Source: an uncultured Bacteroidales bacterium (GTDB lineage: Bacteria; Bacteroidota; Bacteroidia; Bacteroidales; Paludibacteraceae). From it: 56,480 bases of DNA. This document shows, piece by piece, positions 45,094 to 53,340 of the stretch. The translations under genes were made by a program, and so were the position numbers. The notes beneath the pieces are model-generated. The model was not told where the DNA came from and did no database searches. It saw only the letters and a list, made by a program, of their open reading frames with translations. The number at the start of each line of letters is the position of its first letter. The first letter of the stretch is position 1. The stretch spans positions 1-56,480 of the forward strand of contig CADBYS010000018.1 of NCBI GenBank assembly GCA_902798965.1, given 5' to 3'.

Positions 45094-48000
45094 TTATGCT
45101 TTGGTTATTTTAACGATTATATTCATATCTTCGATGGCTGTTCCATCGCTGAGGTTATCCACCAGCGTGATGCTGTTAGCCAGCACCTGCGAAGCGATAT
45201 ATTCGCTGCAATGCTCCACGGCAGCGTTGATGCTGTCGTTGCGGACGATCTGCACGTCAATGCGGTCGGTTATCTCCAGGCCACTTGACTTGCGCAGGTT
45301 CTGCAACCGGTTGATCAGTTCGCGGGCTATACCTTCCTCGATAAGTTCGGGCGTGAGCTCGATATCGAGGGCGATGGTCAGCACGCCGTTGTTCACCACG
45401 AGCCAGCCCGGCATATCCTCGGTCAGGATCTCCACATCCTCGGGGAGGAGGGTATAGGTGAAAGATGAAAGGTTAAAGGTGAAAGAGCCTTCGGTTTCCA
45501 TCTTCGCAATGTCTTCCTGACTCATGGCGTTGATTGCCGCAGCCAGTTCTTTCATTTGTGCTCCGACTTTCTTACCCAGAACTTTGAACTGCGGTTTGAT
45601 CTTCTTGACGAGTTTGACTTCGGATTTATCGGCAGGCACGATGTCCAGCTCCTTCACATTCACCTCGGCGCGGATAAGGTCAGCCACGTGGTTGAGGGCT
45701 TGCAACGTGGCATCGTCCTGAACGGGGATTACGGCGCGTTGCAGCGGTTGGCGCACGTTCTTCTCGGCTTTCTTTCTTAGCGAGAGAATCATCGAAGTAG
45801 CTTGGTTAGCCAGATACATCGAGCGCTCGAGGTCGGTATTGATCATCGCCTCGTCGGCTTTTGGCCACTCGCTCAAGTGAACAGACTCACCTACCAGATC
45901 GCGATATAGGCGATCAGCGTAGAACGGGGCATTGGGTGCCATGAGCAGGGCTACGGTCTTAAGGCAGGTGTACAGCGTCTCATAGGCAGCCTGTTTGTCG
46001 GCATCCATCTCACCGCCCCAGAAACGTTTGCGGTTCAGGCGCACGTACCAGTTACTCAAGTCGTCTTGCACGAAGTCCGAGATGGCTCGTCCGGCTTTCG
46101 TCGGTTCGTAGGCATCGTAAGCGGCTGTAACCTCCTTGATGAGGGAGTTGAGTTTGGAGAGGATCCACAGGTCGATCTCAGCATATGAGCCCGATTCGTT
46201 TACGTCTCGTTTACGTGTCGTTATCGTCTCGTTATCGTCTCGTTTTCGAGTTTCCCAGTTGTCAACATTGGCGTAGAGGGCAAAGAAGGCGTAGGTATTG
46301 TAGAGGGTGCCAAAGAACTTACGGCGCACCTCGGCTACACCTTCGGGATCGAACTTAAGGTTATCCCACGGAGCAGAGTTGGTGAGCATGTACCAGCGTA
46401 CGGCATCGGCGCCATACTGATCCATAGCGCCGAAGGGATCGACGGCGTTGCCGAGGCGTTTGGACATCTTGGCACCGACTTTGTCAAGTACGAGACCGTT
46501 ACTGATCACGTTACGGAAAGCTACCTCGTTGTCAATCATCGTGTGGATGGCGTGCAGGGTAAAGAACCATCCGCGGGTCTGATCCACACCTTCGGAGATG
46601 AAGTCCGCCGTGCGGGGTTTGTCCTGATTCTCGAAGGGGTAGTGGTTCTGGGCGTACGGCATAGCGCCGGAGTCAAACCAAACATCGATGAGGTCCAGTT
46701 CGCGACGCATCGGTTTGCCGCTCGGGGAAACGAGGATGATACTATCCACGTACGGGCGGTGCAGATCGATGTTGGCGGGGGCGTAGTTCTCCGCACTGTA
46801 GTCGCCTACCTTGAAGTTTGGCCAGGGGTTGGCGGTCATGAAACCAGCCTTGACGGATTTGTCGATCTCGGCAAACAGTTCTTCGATGCTACCGATGCAG
46901 ATCTCTTCTTGACCGTCCTCGGTGCGCCATATAGGTAGCGGCGTGCCCCAGTAACGCGAACGGCTCAGGTTCCAGTCGTTGAGGTTCTCCAGCCACTTGC
47001 CGAAACGTCCTGTGCCTGTTGATTCTGGTTGCCAGTTGATGGTTTGGTTCAGGGCTATCATCTGCTCGCGGGCTGCGGTGGAGCGGATGAACCACGAGTC
47101 GAGCGGGTAATAGACAATCGGGGTGTCGGTGCGCCAGCAATGCGGGTAGTTGTGCACGTGCTTCTCGATCTTGAATACCGAGCCGGCTGCCTTCATCTGC
47201 ATGCAGAGGCGGATATCGATGTTCTCGGCTTTCAGGGCTTTCTGCTCGTCGTAGCGGTTGTCCGTCCAGAAGTTCGCCTTGTCGTAGGCATTCTTGACGA
47301 ACTGTCCTGCCCAAACGCCATAAAGTTCGGTGTTGACGAAGTTGCGGACGAACGATTCGTGGAGTTCGTCGGTGAGCCAGTATTTACCGGTGAAATCGAC
47401 CATCGGACGTGTCTCGCCGTTGCGGGTGATCAGGTAGAGTGCAGGCACTCCGGCTGCTTCGGCTACGCGCTTGTCGTCCGCACCGAAGGTCGGGGCGATA
47501 TGTACGATACCTGTACCATCCTCGGTGGTAACGTAGTCGCCGCTGATCACGCGGAAGGCATCGGCGCTGCGGTCGGTGATACGGTCTTGCTCTTTGTTGT
47601 AATCGACAGGTTTGACCCAGGGGAAGAGCTGCTCGTAATGCAGACCGACGAGGTCAGAGCCCTTGAAGCGTGCGAGGATTTCGGGATTTTCGCCCAGTTC
47701 CTTGCTGTAGGCAGAGAGTCGTGCTTCGGCGAGGATATAGATGGCTTCTTGTTCGGTGTAGGGGTTTTGACCTTTGACGGCTACGTAGTCAATCTTCGGA
47801 CCTACGCAGAGTGCGGTGTTCGACGGCAATGTCCACGGCGTAGTCGTCCACGCCAGGAAGTATATATCAAGATTGCTATCGGCAATTAGTCTTTTGTCTT
47901 TTGTCTTTTGTCTTTCGTCTAAACGGAACTGCGCGGTGCACGTGGTGTCCTTAACGTCGCGGTAGCAGCCGGGTTGGTTCAACTCGTGGGAACTGAGGCC

Positions 48001-48564
48001 GGTACCTGCCATGGGCGAGTACGGCTGGATGGTGTAGCCCTTGTACAGGTAGCCTTTCTTGTAGAGCTCTTTGAGCAGGTACCACAGGGTCTCGATGTAC
48101 TTGTTGTCGTAGGTGATATACGGATGATCCAGATCGACCCAGTAACCCATCTGCTTGGTGAGGTTCGTCCACTCTTTGGTATATTTCATCACCTCCTGAC
48201 GGCACGCGGCGTTGTACTCATCCACGCTGATCTTCTTGCCAATATCCTCCTTGGTGATGCCGAGTTTTTTCTCCACGCCAAGTTCTACGGGCAGACCGTG
48301 GGTATCCCAACCGGCCTTGCGTTGTACCTGATAACCCTGCATCGTCTTGTAGCGGCAGAAGGTATCCTTGATCGTACGAGCCAGCACGTGGTGGATACCC
48401 GGCATTCCGTTCGCCGACGGCGGACCTTCAAAAAACAAGAAAGGAGTATGCCCTTCACGAATGGCTATACTCTGCTTGAACAAATCTTCCTCTTCCCATT
48501 GCGCCAGCACCTCGCGGCTCAATCCGGGCAAATCCAACTGCTTGTATTCCGAAAAATGTTTCAT
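45094..48564 (-). CDS. ileS: Isoleucyl-tRNA synthetase
   Basis: 1156 residues, class Ia. The HIGH signature is PSANGMPGIHH (near residue 52), and the KMSKS signature is KMSKR (near residue 700). The editing domain has LAWTTTPWTLPSNTAL. Three short tandem repeats are translated within it. DERQKTKDKR (47889-47920) lies before the editing-domain TTTPWTLP. TRKRD-type repeats (46196-46250) lie before the anticodon-binding domain. SFTFNLSSFTYTL (45456-45487) is near the C-terminus. All lie in likely surface loops and keep the frame. It has its own promoter and a leader of about 190 nt. Confidence 0.96.
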   Translation of the reverse strand: MKHFSEYKQLDLPGLSREVLAQWEEEDLFKQSIAIREGHTPFLFFEGPPSANGMPGIHHVLARTIKDTFCRYKTMQGYQVQRKAGWDTHGLPVELGVEKKLGITKEDIGKKISVDEYNAACRQEVMKYTKEWTNLTKQMGYWVDLDHPYITYDNKYIETLWYLLKELYKKGYLYKGYTIQPYSPMAGTGLSSHELNQPGCYRDVKDTTCTAQFRLDERQKTKDKRLIADSNLDIYFLAWTTTPWTLPSNTALCVGPKIDYVAVKGQNPYTEQEAIYILAEARLSAYSKELGENPEILARFKGSDLVGLHYEQLFPWVKPVDYNKEQDRITDRSADAFRVISGDYVTTEDGTGIVHIAPTFGADDKRVAEAAGVPALYLITRNGETRPMVDFTGKYWLTDELHESFVRNFVNTELYGVWAGQFVKNAYDKANFWTDNRYDEQKALKAENIDIRLCMQMKAAGSVFKIEKHVHNYPHCWRTDTPIVYYPLDSWFIRSTAAREQMIALNQTINWQPESTGTGRFGKWLENLNDWNLSRSRYWGTPLPIWRTEDGQEEICIGSIEELFAEIDKSVKAGFMTANPWPNFKVGDYSAENYAPANIDLHRPYVDSIILVSPSGKPMRRELDLIDVWFDSGAMPYAQNHYPFENQDKPRTADFISEGVDQTRGWFFTLHAIHTMIDNEVAFRNVISNGLVLDKVGAKMSKRLGNAVDPFGAMDQYGADAVRWYMLTNSAPWDNLKFDPEGVAEVRRKFFGTLYNTYAFFALYANVDNWETRKRDDNETITTRKRDVNESGSYAEIDLWILSKLNSLIKEVTAAYDAYEPTKAGRAISDFVQDDLSNWYVRLNRKRFWGGEMDADKQAAYETLYTCLKTVALLMAPNAPFYADRLYRDLVGESVHLSEWPKADEAMINTDLERSMYLANQATSMILSLRKKAEKNVRQPLQRAVIPVQDDATLQALNHVADLIRAEVNVKELDIVPADKSEVKLVKKIKPQFKVLGKKVGAQMKELAAAINAMSQEDIAKMETEGSFTFNLSSFTYTLLPEDVEILTEDMPGWLVVNNGVLTIALDIELTPELIEEGIARELINRLQNLRKSSGLEITDRIDVQIVRNDSINAAVEHCSEYIASQVLANSITLVDNLSDGTAIEDMNIIVKITKA
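45456..45487 (-). repeat. CTTTCACC-type heptamers inside ileS
   Basis: About four degenerate 7-mers (CTTTCAC, CTTTAAC, CTTTCAT, CTTTCAC on the coding strand) are read as SFTFNLSSFTYT. They match the heptamers at 56050-56115. Confidence 0.75.
46196..46250 (-). repeat. CGTTATCGTCT-type repeat inside ileS
   Basis: On the given strand, copies of CGTTTACGTCT and CGTTATCGTCT, about 11 bases long, follow one another five times with small changes. They are read in ileS as TRKRDDNETITTRKRDVNE. Confidence 0.75.
47889..47920 (-). repeat. AAAGACA heptamers inside ileS
   Basis: Four tandem 7-mers (GTCTTTT three times, GTCTTTC once on the given strand) are read as DERQKTKDKR. The same unit is found inside the epimerase gene and upstream of GH130. 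Confidence 0.85.
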
Positions 48565-48871
48565 TATGTTGTTATTTATTATTCACGATTTTTTTTCTGT
48601 TCACTAATTAACCGAAATAATCGTTCGAGTGAAACGAGATAAGAATTAACCTAATTCATTGGATTCCGTGTTCGTTTGTTGGTTCATTATATTCGTTTAA
48701 TTCGCTTAATTCGTGAACGCATATAGTCCTTCGTCGCGCATAGCGCATAAAAAGCGCTGCAAATTTACAAAAACTTTTCCATTTTTGCAAATTTTAGCGC
48801 TTCAAATACTCAAAAAAGAATAAAATTCTTTCTGTTTGTGCAATCCAGTAAATAAATTTCGGCGGGCAATA
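48565..48871. other. Leader and promoter region of ileS, no gene
   Basis: 307 bases between ileS and manA. It contains the ileS promoter (48760-48791), a 9-mer array TTCGTTTAA/TTCGCTTAA/TTCGTGAA at 48690-48716 and an ACGAG/CGTTCGAGTG element at 48620-48640 that recalls the AACGG repeats. No ORF of interest and no clear riboswitch were seen. Confidence 0.5.
48760..48791 (-). promoter_or_regulatory. Promoter of ileS
   Basis: Minus strand: TTTG (48791-48788), 20 bases, TAAATTTG (48767-48760). Confidence 0.85.
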
Positions 48872-49846
48872 TTACATCGTGGCGGTCAGGAACGTGGCGT
48901 CGCCGAAGATGTACAGGACATTCTCGGAGGCGGGCACGAGCAGTGTCTCGCCCTGCTTGACGCGTATGCCGTTGATGTTCGCTTCGCCCCAGAGGCAGAC
49001 AACCACCACGAACGAATCGGTGTGCAGATCGACCTCGGCGGCTACCTGTACCACCACGCGGTTGACGGTGAAGTACGGGCAGTGAATCAGCTCGGAGTTC
49101 GGTTTGGTGGAGTCGTAACTGGTGCGGTACTCCGGCCACACGCGGTAGTCGATGGCATCTTTCGCTTGCTTGATATGCAGTTCGCGGGGTTTGCCCTGGG
49201 CATCCTTGCGGCCGAAATCATACACGCGATAGGTGATGTCGGAGGTTTCCTGTATCTCCACGAGGAAGTTACCCGCACCGATGGCGTGCAGTCGTCCGGC
49301 AGGCAGGAAGTACAAATCGCCCTGATGTGCCTCGTGCGTGGCGATGACGTCTTGCATCGGCGAGTGACCGTTCACGGGTTCGGCGGTAGCCAATTGCTCG
49401 TATTCCTCGGGCGTGATGCTGCGGTTAAGACCGGAGTAGATTTTGGAGCCCACATCAGCTTTCAGTACGTACCACATCTCCGTCTTGCCCAAGCAGCCGT
49501 GGCGCTCCATCGCCAGTTTGTCGTCGGGGTGGACTTGTACGCTCAGGTCTTGGCGGGAGTCGATGAACTTCACCAGCAGCGGAAACTGGTTGCCGAACTT
49601 CTTATAGACCCGTTCGCCGACCAGCAGACCTTTGTACTTGTCGATAAGTTCGGTGAGGTTCAAGCCGCAATCCACATCGCCGATGATGCCGCGCTCGATG
49701 GCTACGGACTCATGGCCGGGAACACTCGATATCTCCCATGACTCGCCGATGTTCGGCTGCGCGGTGAAGATACCTTTGAAAGGAGCTATCTGGTACCCGC
49801 CCCAGATCATGGTGCGGAGGTAGGGAGCAAACTTGTAGGGCTTCAT
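48872..49846 (-). CDS. manA: Class I mannose-6-phosphate isomerase
   Basis: Interconverts mannose 6-phosphate and fructose 6-phosphate. 324 residues, the short form. Metal ligands are visible in SVQVHPDDKLAM (Q104, H106), in the following KTEMWYV glutamate and in YFLPAGRLHAIG. It begins 62 bases after the epimerase gene on the same strand, and those bases are filled with TTGACGATT-type repeats. It probably feeds mannose released by the mannobiose branch into glycolysis and is likely transcribed from the epimerase promoter. Confidence 0.93.
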   Translation of the reverse strand: MKPYKFAPYLRTMIWGGYQIAPFKGIFTAQPNIGESWEISSVPGHESVAIERGIIGDVDCGLNLTELIDKYKGLLVGERVYKKFGNQFPLLVKFIDSRQDLSVQVHPDDKLAMERHGCLGKTEMWYVLKADVGSKIYSGLNRSITPEEYEQLATAEPVNGHSPMQDVIATHEAHQGDLYFLPAGRLHAIGAGNFLVEIQETSDITYRVYDFGRKDAQGKPRELHIKQAKDAIDYRVWPEYRTSYDSTKPNSELIHCPYFTVNRVVVQVAAEVDLHTDSFVVVVCLWGEANINGIRVKQGETLLVPASENVLYIFGDATFLTATM

Positions 49847-49908
49847 TATATTGACGATTTGACTATTGACGATTTACGATTGATTGACGATTGCCAATAA
49901 TTGACGAT
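49847..49908. repeat. TTGACGATT repeats between epimerase and manA
   Basis: At least five copies of TTGACGATT or close variants occupy the 62-base gap. They overlap the expected ribosome-binding region of manA. Confidence 0.75.
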
Positions 49909-51099
49909 TTAACCAAGGCGCTCGATGAGTTCAAAGCACATGCGGGAGTTGTGGTACGGGCATTTCCAGAACCCGGCTTTGTCCTCTTTGCGGTTGGGAG
50001 TGCCGTCGGGCAGGATCTCCCAGAACCACTCGCCATGCTCCTTGTCTATGAGTTTATCCAATATATATCCATATGTCCGCTCTGCTAACCGCCAGTACAT
50101 TTCCGGCTTTTGACTTTTGACTTTCGACTTTCGACTCTCTAACTTCCACATATTCACAAACCCGACCACAGCTTCGGCTTCCTCCCACCAGCTGCGCTCG
50201 CCTATAGAGCCGTCGTCGTGCAGGTCTTCCTGTGCGGCTTGCGCCAATTGGCGCACCGTCTCGTCGCAATCGATACCGAGCACATCCGCGGCTTCTTTCA
50301 ATAGCCATGAGCACTCGATGTCATGGCCTGCGCTGAACTTCGCACCGGTCGGTTGCCACTGCTCGTCAAAGAACAGTCCGAGGTGTCCACTCGGAAGGAT
50401 GACCTTGGTTTGCATGGTTTGGATCAGCGATAGCAGCGCCTCGCGCACCTCGGCAGTCGGTGAAATGCGGTAGTAGTTCGTGTAGGCTTCCAAGACATGC
50501 AGGTTCGTGTTCTGCGACTTCACGGTGTTCTCGTCCTTGTCGCTTAGGCGCATGTCGGTCAGGGGTTGCCACTTACGCGACGCGGCTTCCACATAGCCGC
50601 CATATTGGCGATCACGGCCATATTGCTCGAGTACACGGAAGAACGACTCGGCTATGGGGCGGGCTGATTCATCGCCTGTGGCGCGAATATACTCGCTGAA
50701 CGCATACAGCATAAACGCCTGGGCATAGAACTGTTTGTGCGTATCCAAGGCCTCACCCTCTGCCGTCACCGACCAGTAGCAGCCGCCATGCTCCTTGTCA
50801 ATCAAATGTGATTCAATGTACCGCCTCGCCTCTTGCGCAGCCTCAAAATATTCTTTTGTCTTTTGTCTTTCGTCTTTCGTCTTTAGCACCCTATACGCGG
50901 CCGCAAACGACCACAAGATCCGTGCATTGAGGATAGCGCCACGCGGTGCTTCGGGTACGAGCACCTCGTCGCCGGTCACTTGCCCGTAGAAGCCGCCACG
51001 TTTCTTGTCGCGCAGCCGCAGCCAGTAGGCTAATATATTTTCTTCGAGCACCTCTTGTGCCGATTGCTTGAGCTCTAATGGGGTCATATCATTTACCAT
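49909..51099 (-). CDS. AGE-family epimerase, probable cellobiose 2-epimerase
   Basis: Converts cellobiose or mannobiose to the 2-epimer at the reducing end. 396 residues, (alpha/alpha)6 barrel, cytoplasmic. Family residues are visible in RGAILNARILWSFAAAYR, KSQNTNLHVLEAYTNYYR (active-site histidine), SAGHDIECSWLLKEA (second histidine) and GEWFWEI. Two heptamer repeats are translated inside it: LKTKDERQKTKE (50852-50885) and LESRKSKVKSQK (50106-50138). In beta-mannan catabolism the product mannosyl-glucose is the substrate of GH130, whose gene lies 3.5 kb away under a nearly identical promoter. Specificity for mannobiose is inferred. Confidence 0.88.
   Translation of the reverse strand: MVNDMTPLELKQSAQEVLEENILAYWLRLRDKKRGGFYGQVTGDEVLVPEAPRGAILNARILWSFAAAYRVLKTKDERQKTKEYFEAAQEARRYIESHLIDKEHGGCYWSVTAEGEALDTHKQFYAQAFMLYAFSEYIRATGDESARPIAESFFRVLEQYGRDRQYGGYVEAASRKWQPLTDMRLSDKDENTVKSQNTNLHVLEAYTNYYRISPTAEVREALLSLIQTMQTKVILPSGHLGLFFDEQWQPTGAKFSAGHDIECSWLLKEAADVLGIDCDETVRQLAQAAQEDLHDDGSIGERSWWEEAEAVVGFVNMWKLESRKSKVKSQKPEMYWRLAERTYGYILDKLIDKEHGEWFWEILPDGTPNRKEDKAGFWKCPYHNSRMCFELIERLG
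50106..50138 (-). repeat. AAAGTCG/AAAGTCA heptamers inside the epimerase gene
   Basis: Four to five 7-mers are read as LESRKSKVKSQK near residue 323. The unit matches those in the GH94 and AsmA-like genes. Confidence 0.85.
50852..50885 (-). repeat. AAAGACA/AAAGACG heptamers inside the epimerase gene
   Basis: Five 7-mers are read as LKTKDERQKTKE near residue 75. The unit matches that in ileS and upstream of GH130. Confidence 0.85.
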
Positions 51100-51113
51100 T
51101 TTATTTCACGGTG

Positions 51114-51180
51114 CAAAGGTACAAAAAAATGTCGGTATTCACCGACACTATTTTGCTATATTCTCCCACAATACAAAAAA
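51114..51180 (-). promoter_or_regulatory. Promoter and palindromic operator of the epimerase-manA operon
   Basis: Minus strand -7 TACCTTTG (51121-51114). In place of TTTG at -33 stands TCGG, part of the inverted repeat TGTCGGTATTCACCGACA (51130-51147; 7-bp arms, 4-base centre). Upstream follow TTTTGCTATATTCT and CCACAAT. The whole block aligns without gaps to 55920-55986 before GH130 with about 58 of 67 identical bases, at the same distance from the -7. This suggests a shared regulator binding over the -33 region. Confidence 0.8.
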
Positions 51181-51522
51181 ACGGATGATACTAACTATCA
51201 ATATGAGACAGAGTAATAGACCGTATTACTGCGAGATGTAGAGTTAGTCTCATTAATCTCACCTATCTCACGCAAATATAAATTGGCTTATGGGTAGGAT
51301 TTGATCAGGACTTGATAATGAGTAAATTCTATGATTACCTCGTGCTGCTATCGTCTTACCCCTGAGTTGACCCCGATTTGGAATCGAAAGGCGATGCAGA
51401 CAATGGACTTGGGTTAGTCAAAAATTATCCAAAAATTTAATAAAAAGTTATTAAACGGAATCGAAAATGACATACCTAATAAATCCGATATACAATACAA
51501 AAAGTCACATTTCTTCAAAAGA
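51181..51522. other. Intergenic stretch without a gene
   Basis: Between the epimerase operator and the unknown membrane-anchored protein. No ORF is convincing. A segment GATTTGATCAGGACTTG near 51298-51314 resembles, in reverse complement, TAAAGTCCTGGTCAAATC at 56131-56149 (14 bases shared), hinting at another dispersed element. Confidence 0.45.
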
Positions 51523-52686
51523 TTATTGCTGAACGTTTGTACGCATGGCTAGACTAACAGCTTCACCGACAAGAGCAAAATCGGCAAGAAGATAGTGGCG
51601 TTGGTTGTTCTTGCAAACGGTGTGACCAGCTAACTCGGCTGTAAGCAAAAATCGGCTACGGAGTGCAGAATCCTCAAAAAACGTGATTGGACCAAGCGCA
51701 AAAGCCGTACCAGAGGGCGTAAGATTGAGCAGAATAATGCCAGCATCCATATTGAAACCAAGCAGACAACGCTCATCGCAATATTCTTTAATACCTGTAA
51801 CCGGTTTAAGTTGTAGGAAGTGCTGTTTCATCAATTGGTATTGTGAGCGCGCAAACGGCTCGTCAATCAAAGTGAGATAATAACAATTGACCGCAACATA
51901 CAAGCCGGACATTGGAGATTCATATTCGAAGATGCAATCTTCCGAATCCATATAGGATGGCAATAGTTCAGTTTGTTTATCCAACCATTCAGTCTGAGCT
52001 TTGGTAAGCCATTGGTCAACAGTGGATTGATACAAACCGCCGTTCTGACGCGCATAGTTGGCAAGCGCCACTATTGCAACCATCATATCAGGTACATATA
52101 TTGGTTCGCGCGGATAGGTGGGCAGATTGAGATTTGGGCTATTCAGTATGCGGCGATTCATTGTGGCGCAAATATTGTGATACAACTCATCATATCGATT
52201 ATCGCTGCTCATCTTCTTATAATTGCCTATCATCCAAGCCAAGTGGCTGATGTATGATATGTGACTGTTATTGCCTTCCAGCGATTCGAGCGGATCTTCG
52301 TAATACCAACGTAATTTGTCGTAATAGCGTATTTCCGGAGCCAAGGCGATAGTGATGAGACTATCTATGTACAGCGCATTTTCCTCTTGAGTTTCCGGAT
52401 AAAGATACGAGATGTTAACCAGTGCTTGCGTGAGCATGGATAGCGAATATATAGCCCACTCGCCTTGGAATTGCCGCCCCAAGGCTTCCGGCATAGCATT
52501 GATGAGTTCTGAAGGCGATGTGTTGATGTGCGCCAAAAGATAGTTGCGCCGTTGAAGGATATCAATTTTCTCAGAGTCAAAAGATTCAATATCCTTTGTG
52601 GCATGAGCAATCCATATCGCTTTGATAACGATAGGAAATGCGATGATAGCAAGAATGATTGACAATATTATCATTGCGCGTTTCAT
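51523..52686 (-). CDS. Membrane-anchored protein of unknown function
   Basis: 387 residues. One N-terminal hydrophobic segment (IILSIILAIIAFPIVIKAIW) is a membrane anchor or uncleaved signal. The rest is helical, with tryptophan- and tyrosine-rich segments (QGEWAIYSLSMLTQALVNIS, SYISHLAWMIGNYKKM, SMLSGLYVAVNCYYLTL-like). It ends in a segment beginning SGTAFALGPITFFEDSALRS. The spacing recalls alpha/alpha-toroid enzymes such as linalool dehydratase-isomerase-like domains, but I cannot confirm any catalytic residue. A 19-codon ORF (52690-52749, MELPDGTLSEAHMYSYVEE) ends three bases upstream and could be a leader or remnant. Base composition is AT-richer than the flanking sugar genes, as in the two genes upstream. 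Confidence 0.6.
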   Translation of the reverse strand: MKRAMIILSIILAIIAFPIVIKAIWIAHATKDIESFDSEKIDILQRRNYLLAHINTSPSELINAMPEALGRQFQGEWAIYSLSMLTQALVNISYLYPETQEENALYIDSLITIALAPEIRYYDKLRWYYEDPLESLEGNNSHISYISHLAWMIGNYKKMSSDNRYDELYHNICATMNRRILNSPNLNLPTYPREPIYVPDMMVAIVALANYARQNGGLYQSTVDQWLTKAQTEWLDKQTELLPSYMDSEDCIFEYESPMSGLYVAVNCYYLTLIDEPFARSQYQLMKQHFLQLKPVTGIKEYCDERCLLGFNMDAGIILLNLTPSGTAFALGPITFFEDSALRSRFLLTAELAGHTVCKNNQRHYLLADFALVGEAVSLAMRTNVQQ

Positions 52687-52800
52687 GTCCTATTCTTCGA
52701 CGTAAGAATACATATGGGCTTCACTCAGAGTGCCATCCGGTAACTCCATCACGCCTTTACGATGCGCGGTTGTTCATAGGCTGTATTGTTATAATTGTTG

Positions 52801-53340
52801 TTATTTTTCCCCCTTGCTGAAACATTCGCCGGTTTGGGGATTATATCTCATTTCGTATTTCTTGCGTTCAATGGTTGGATTGAGACGTTTATGCCTTGCT
52901 TTCAGCGATTTGATTAGGCTTCTGTACGTAGAGTCATCACTTGGATAACCTGTTGAAACGATGGCACAAACGACTTTCGTGTCTTTAATCTCACTGAAAT
53001 ATCCATTTGTTTCAAAATCTGTGAGCGTTGCTTCCAGTTGCTGAACAGCTGTTTCTATATCTACACCTTTCAACTCAACAAACACACATACATTCGGTTG
53101 GTTTGTCGGGTGGAAATTGAAATAGTAGTCGCATTTCTTTTGCGTCTTGTCCTGATTAAAATAATTGTCAATCTTGTATTTATCAACCTCATCCAACGAG
53201 CATGACAGCAACTCAAATCGACTTTTCTTTTCGCTCACGACAAATCGAGCCGTACATGTGCACTTTGATATATCAAGACACTCTGAGAAAGATGCGCCTT
53301 GACGGAATTTGGGGATATTTACAAAGCACTTACAACTCAT
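52801..53340 (-). CDS. PD-(D/E)XK-like small protein paired with an ATPase
   Basis: 179 residues. A cysteine-rich N-terminus (MSCKCF, CTCTARF) precedes a segment with the arrangement of a PD-(D/E)XK nuclease: D71 in KKCDYYFNF, then E89 and K91 in VFVELKG, then a helix with glutamines (AVQQLEATL). The C-terminal half has a Rossmann-like VVCAIVSTGYPS. The start codon overlaps the end of the ATPase gene by 11 bases, so the two are almost certainly translated together. Nuclease activity is inferred from three residues and the fold pattern only. Toxin or antiphage effector would be a reasonable guess from the pairing. Confidence 0.65.
   Translation of the reverse strand: MSCKCFVNIPKFRQGASFSECLDISKCTCTARFVVSEKKSRFELLSCSLDEVDKYKIDNYFNQDKTQKKCDYYFNFHPTNQPNVCVFVELKGVDIETAVQQLEATLTDFETNGYFSEIKDTKVVCAIVSTGYPSDDSTYRSLIKSLKARHKRLNPTIERKKYEMRYNPQTGECFSKGEK

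Noticed and set aside
48565-48759. T-box or other tRNA-sensing riboswitch in the ileS leader
   Set aside because: No T-box sequence, specifier loop or terminator/antiterminator pair was found, and T-boxes are not expected in Bacteroidetes.
52690-52749. 19-codon gene (MELPDGTLSEAHMYSYVEE)
   Set aside because: It is protein-like but too short and without a visible promoter or ribosome-binding site of its own; kept only as a comment on the neighbouring gene.
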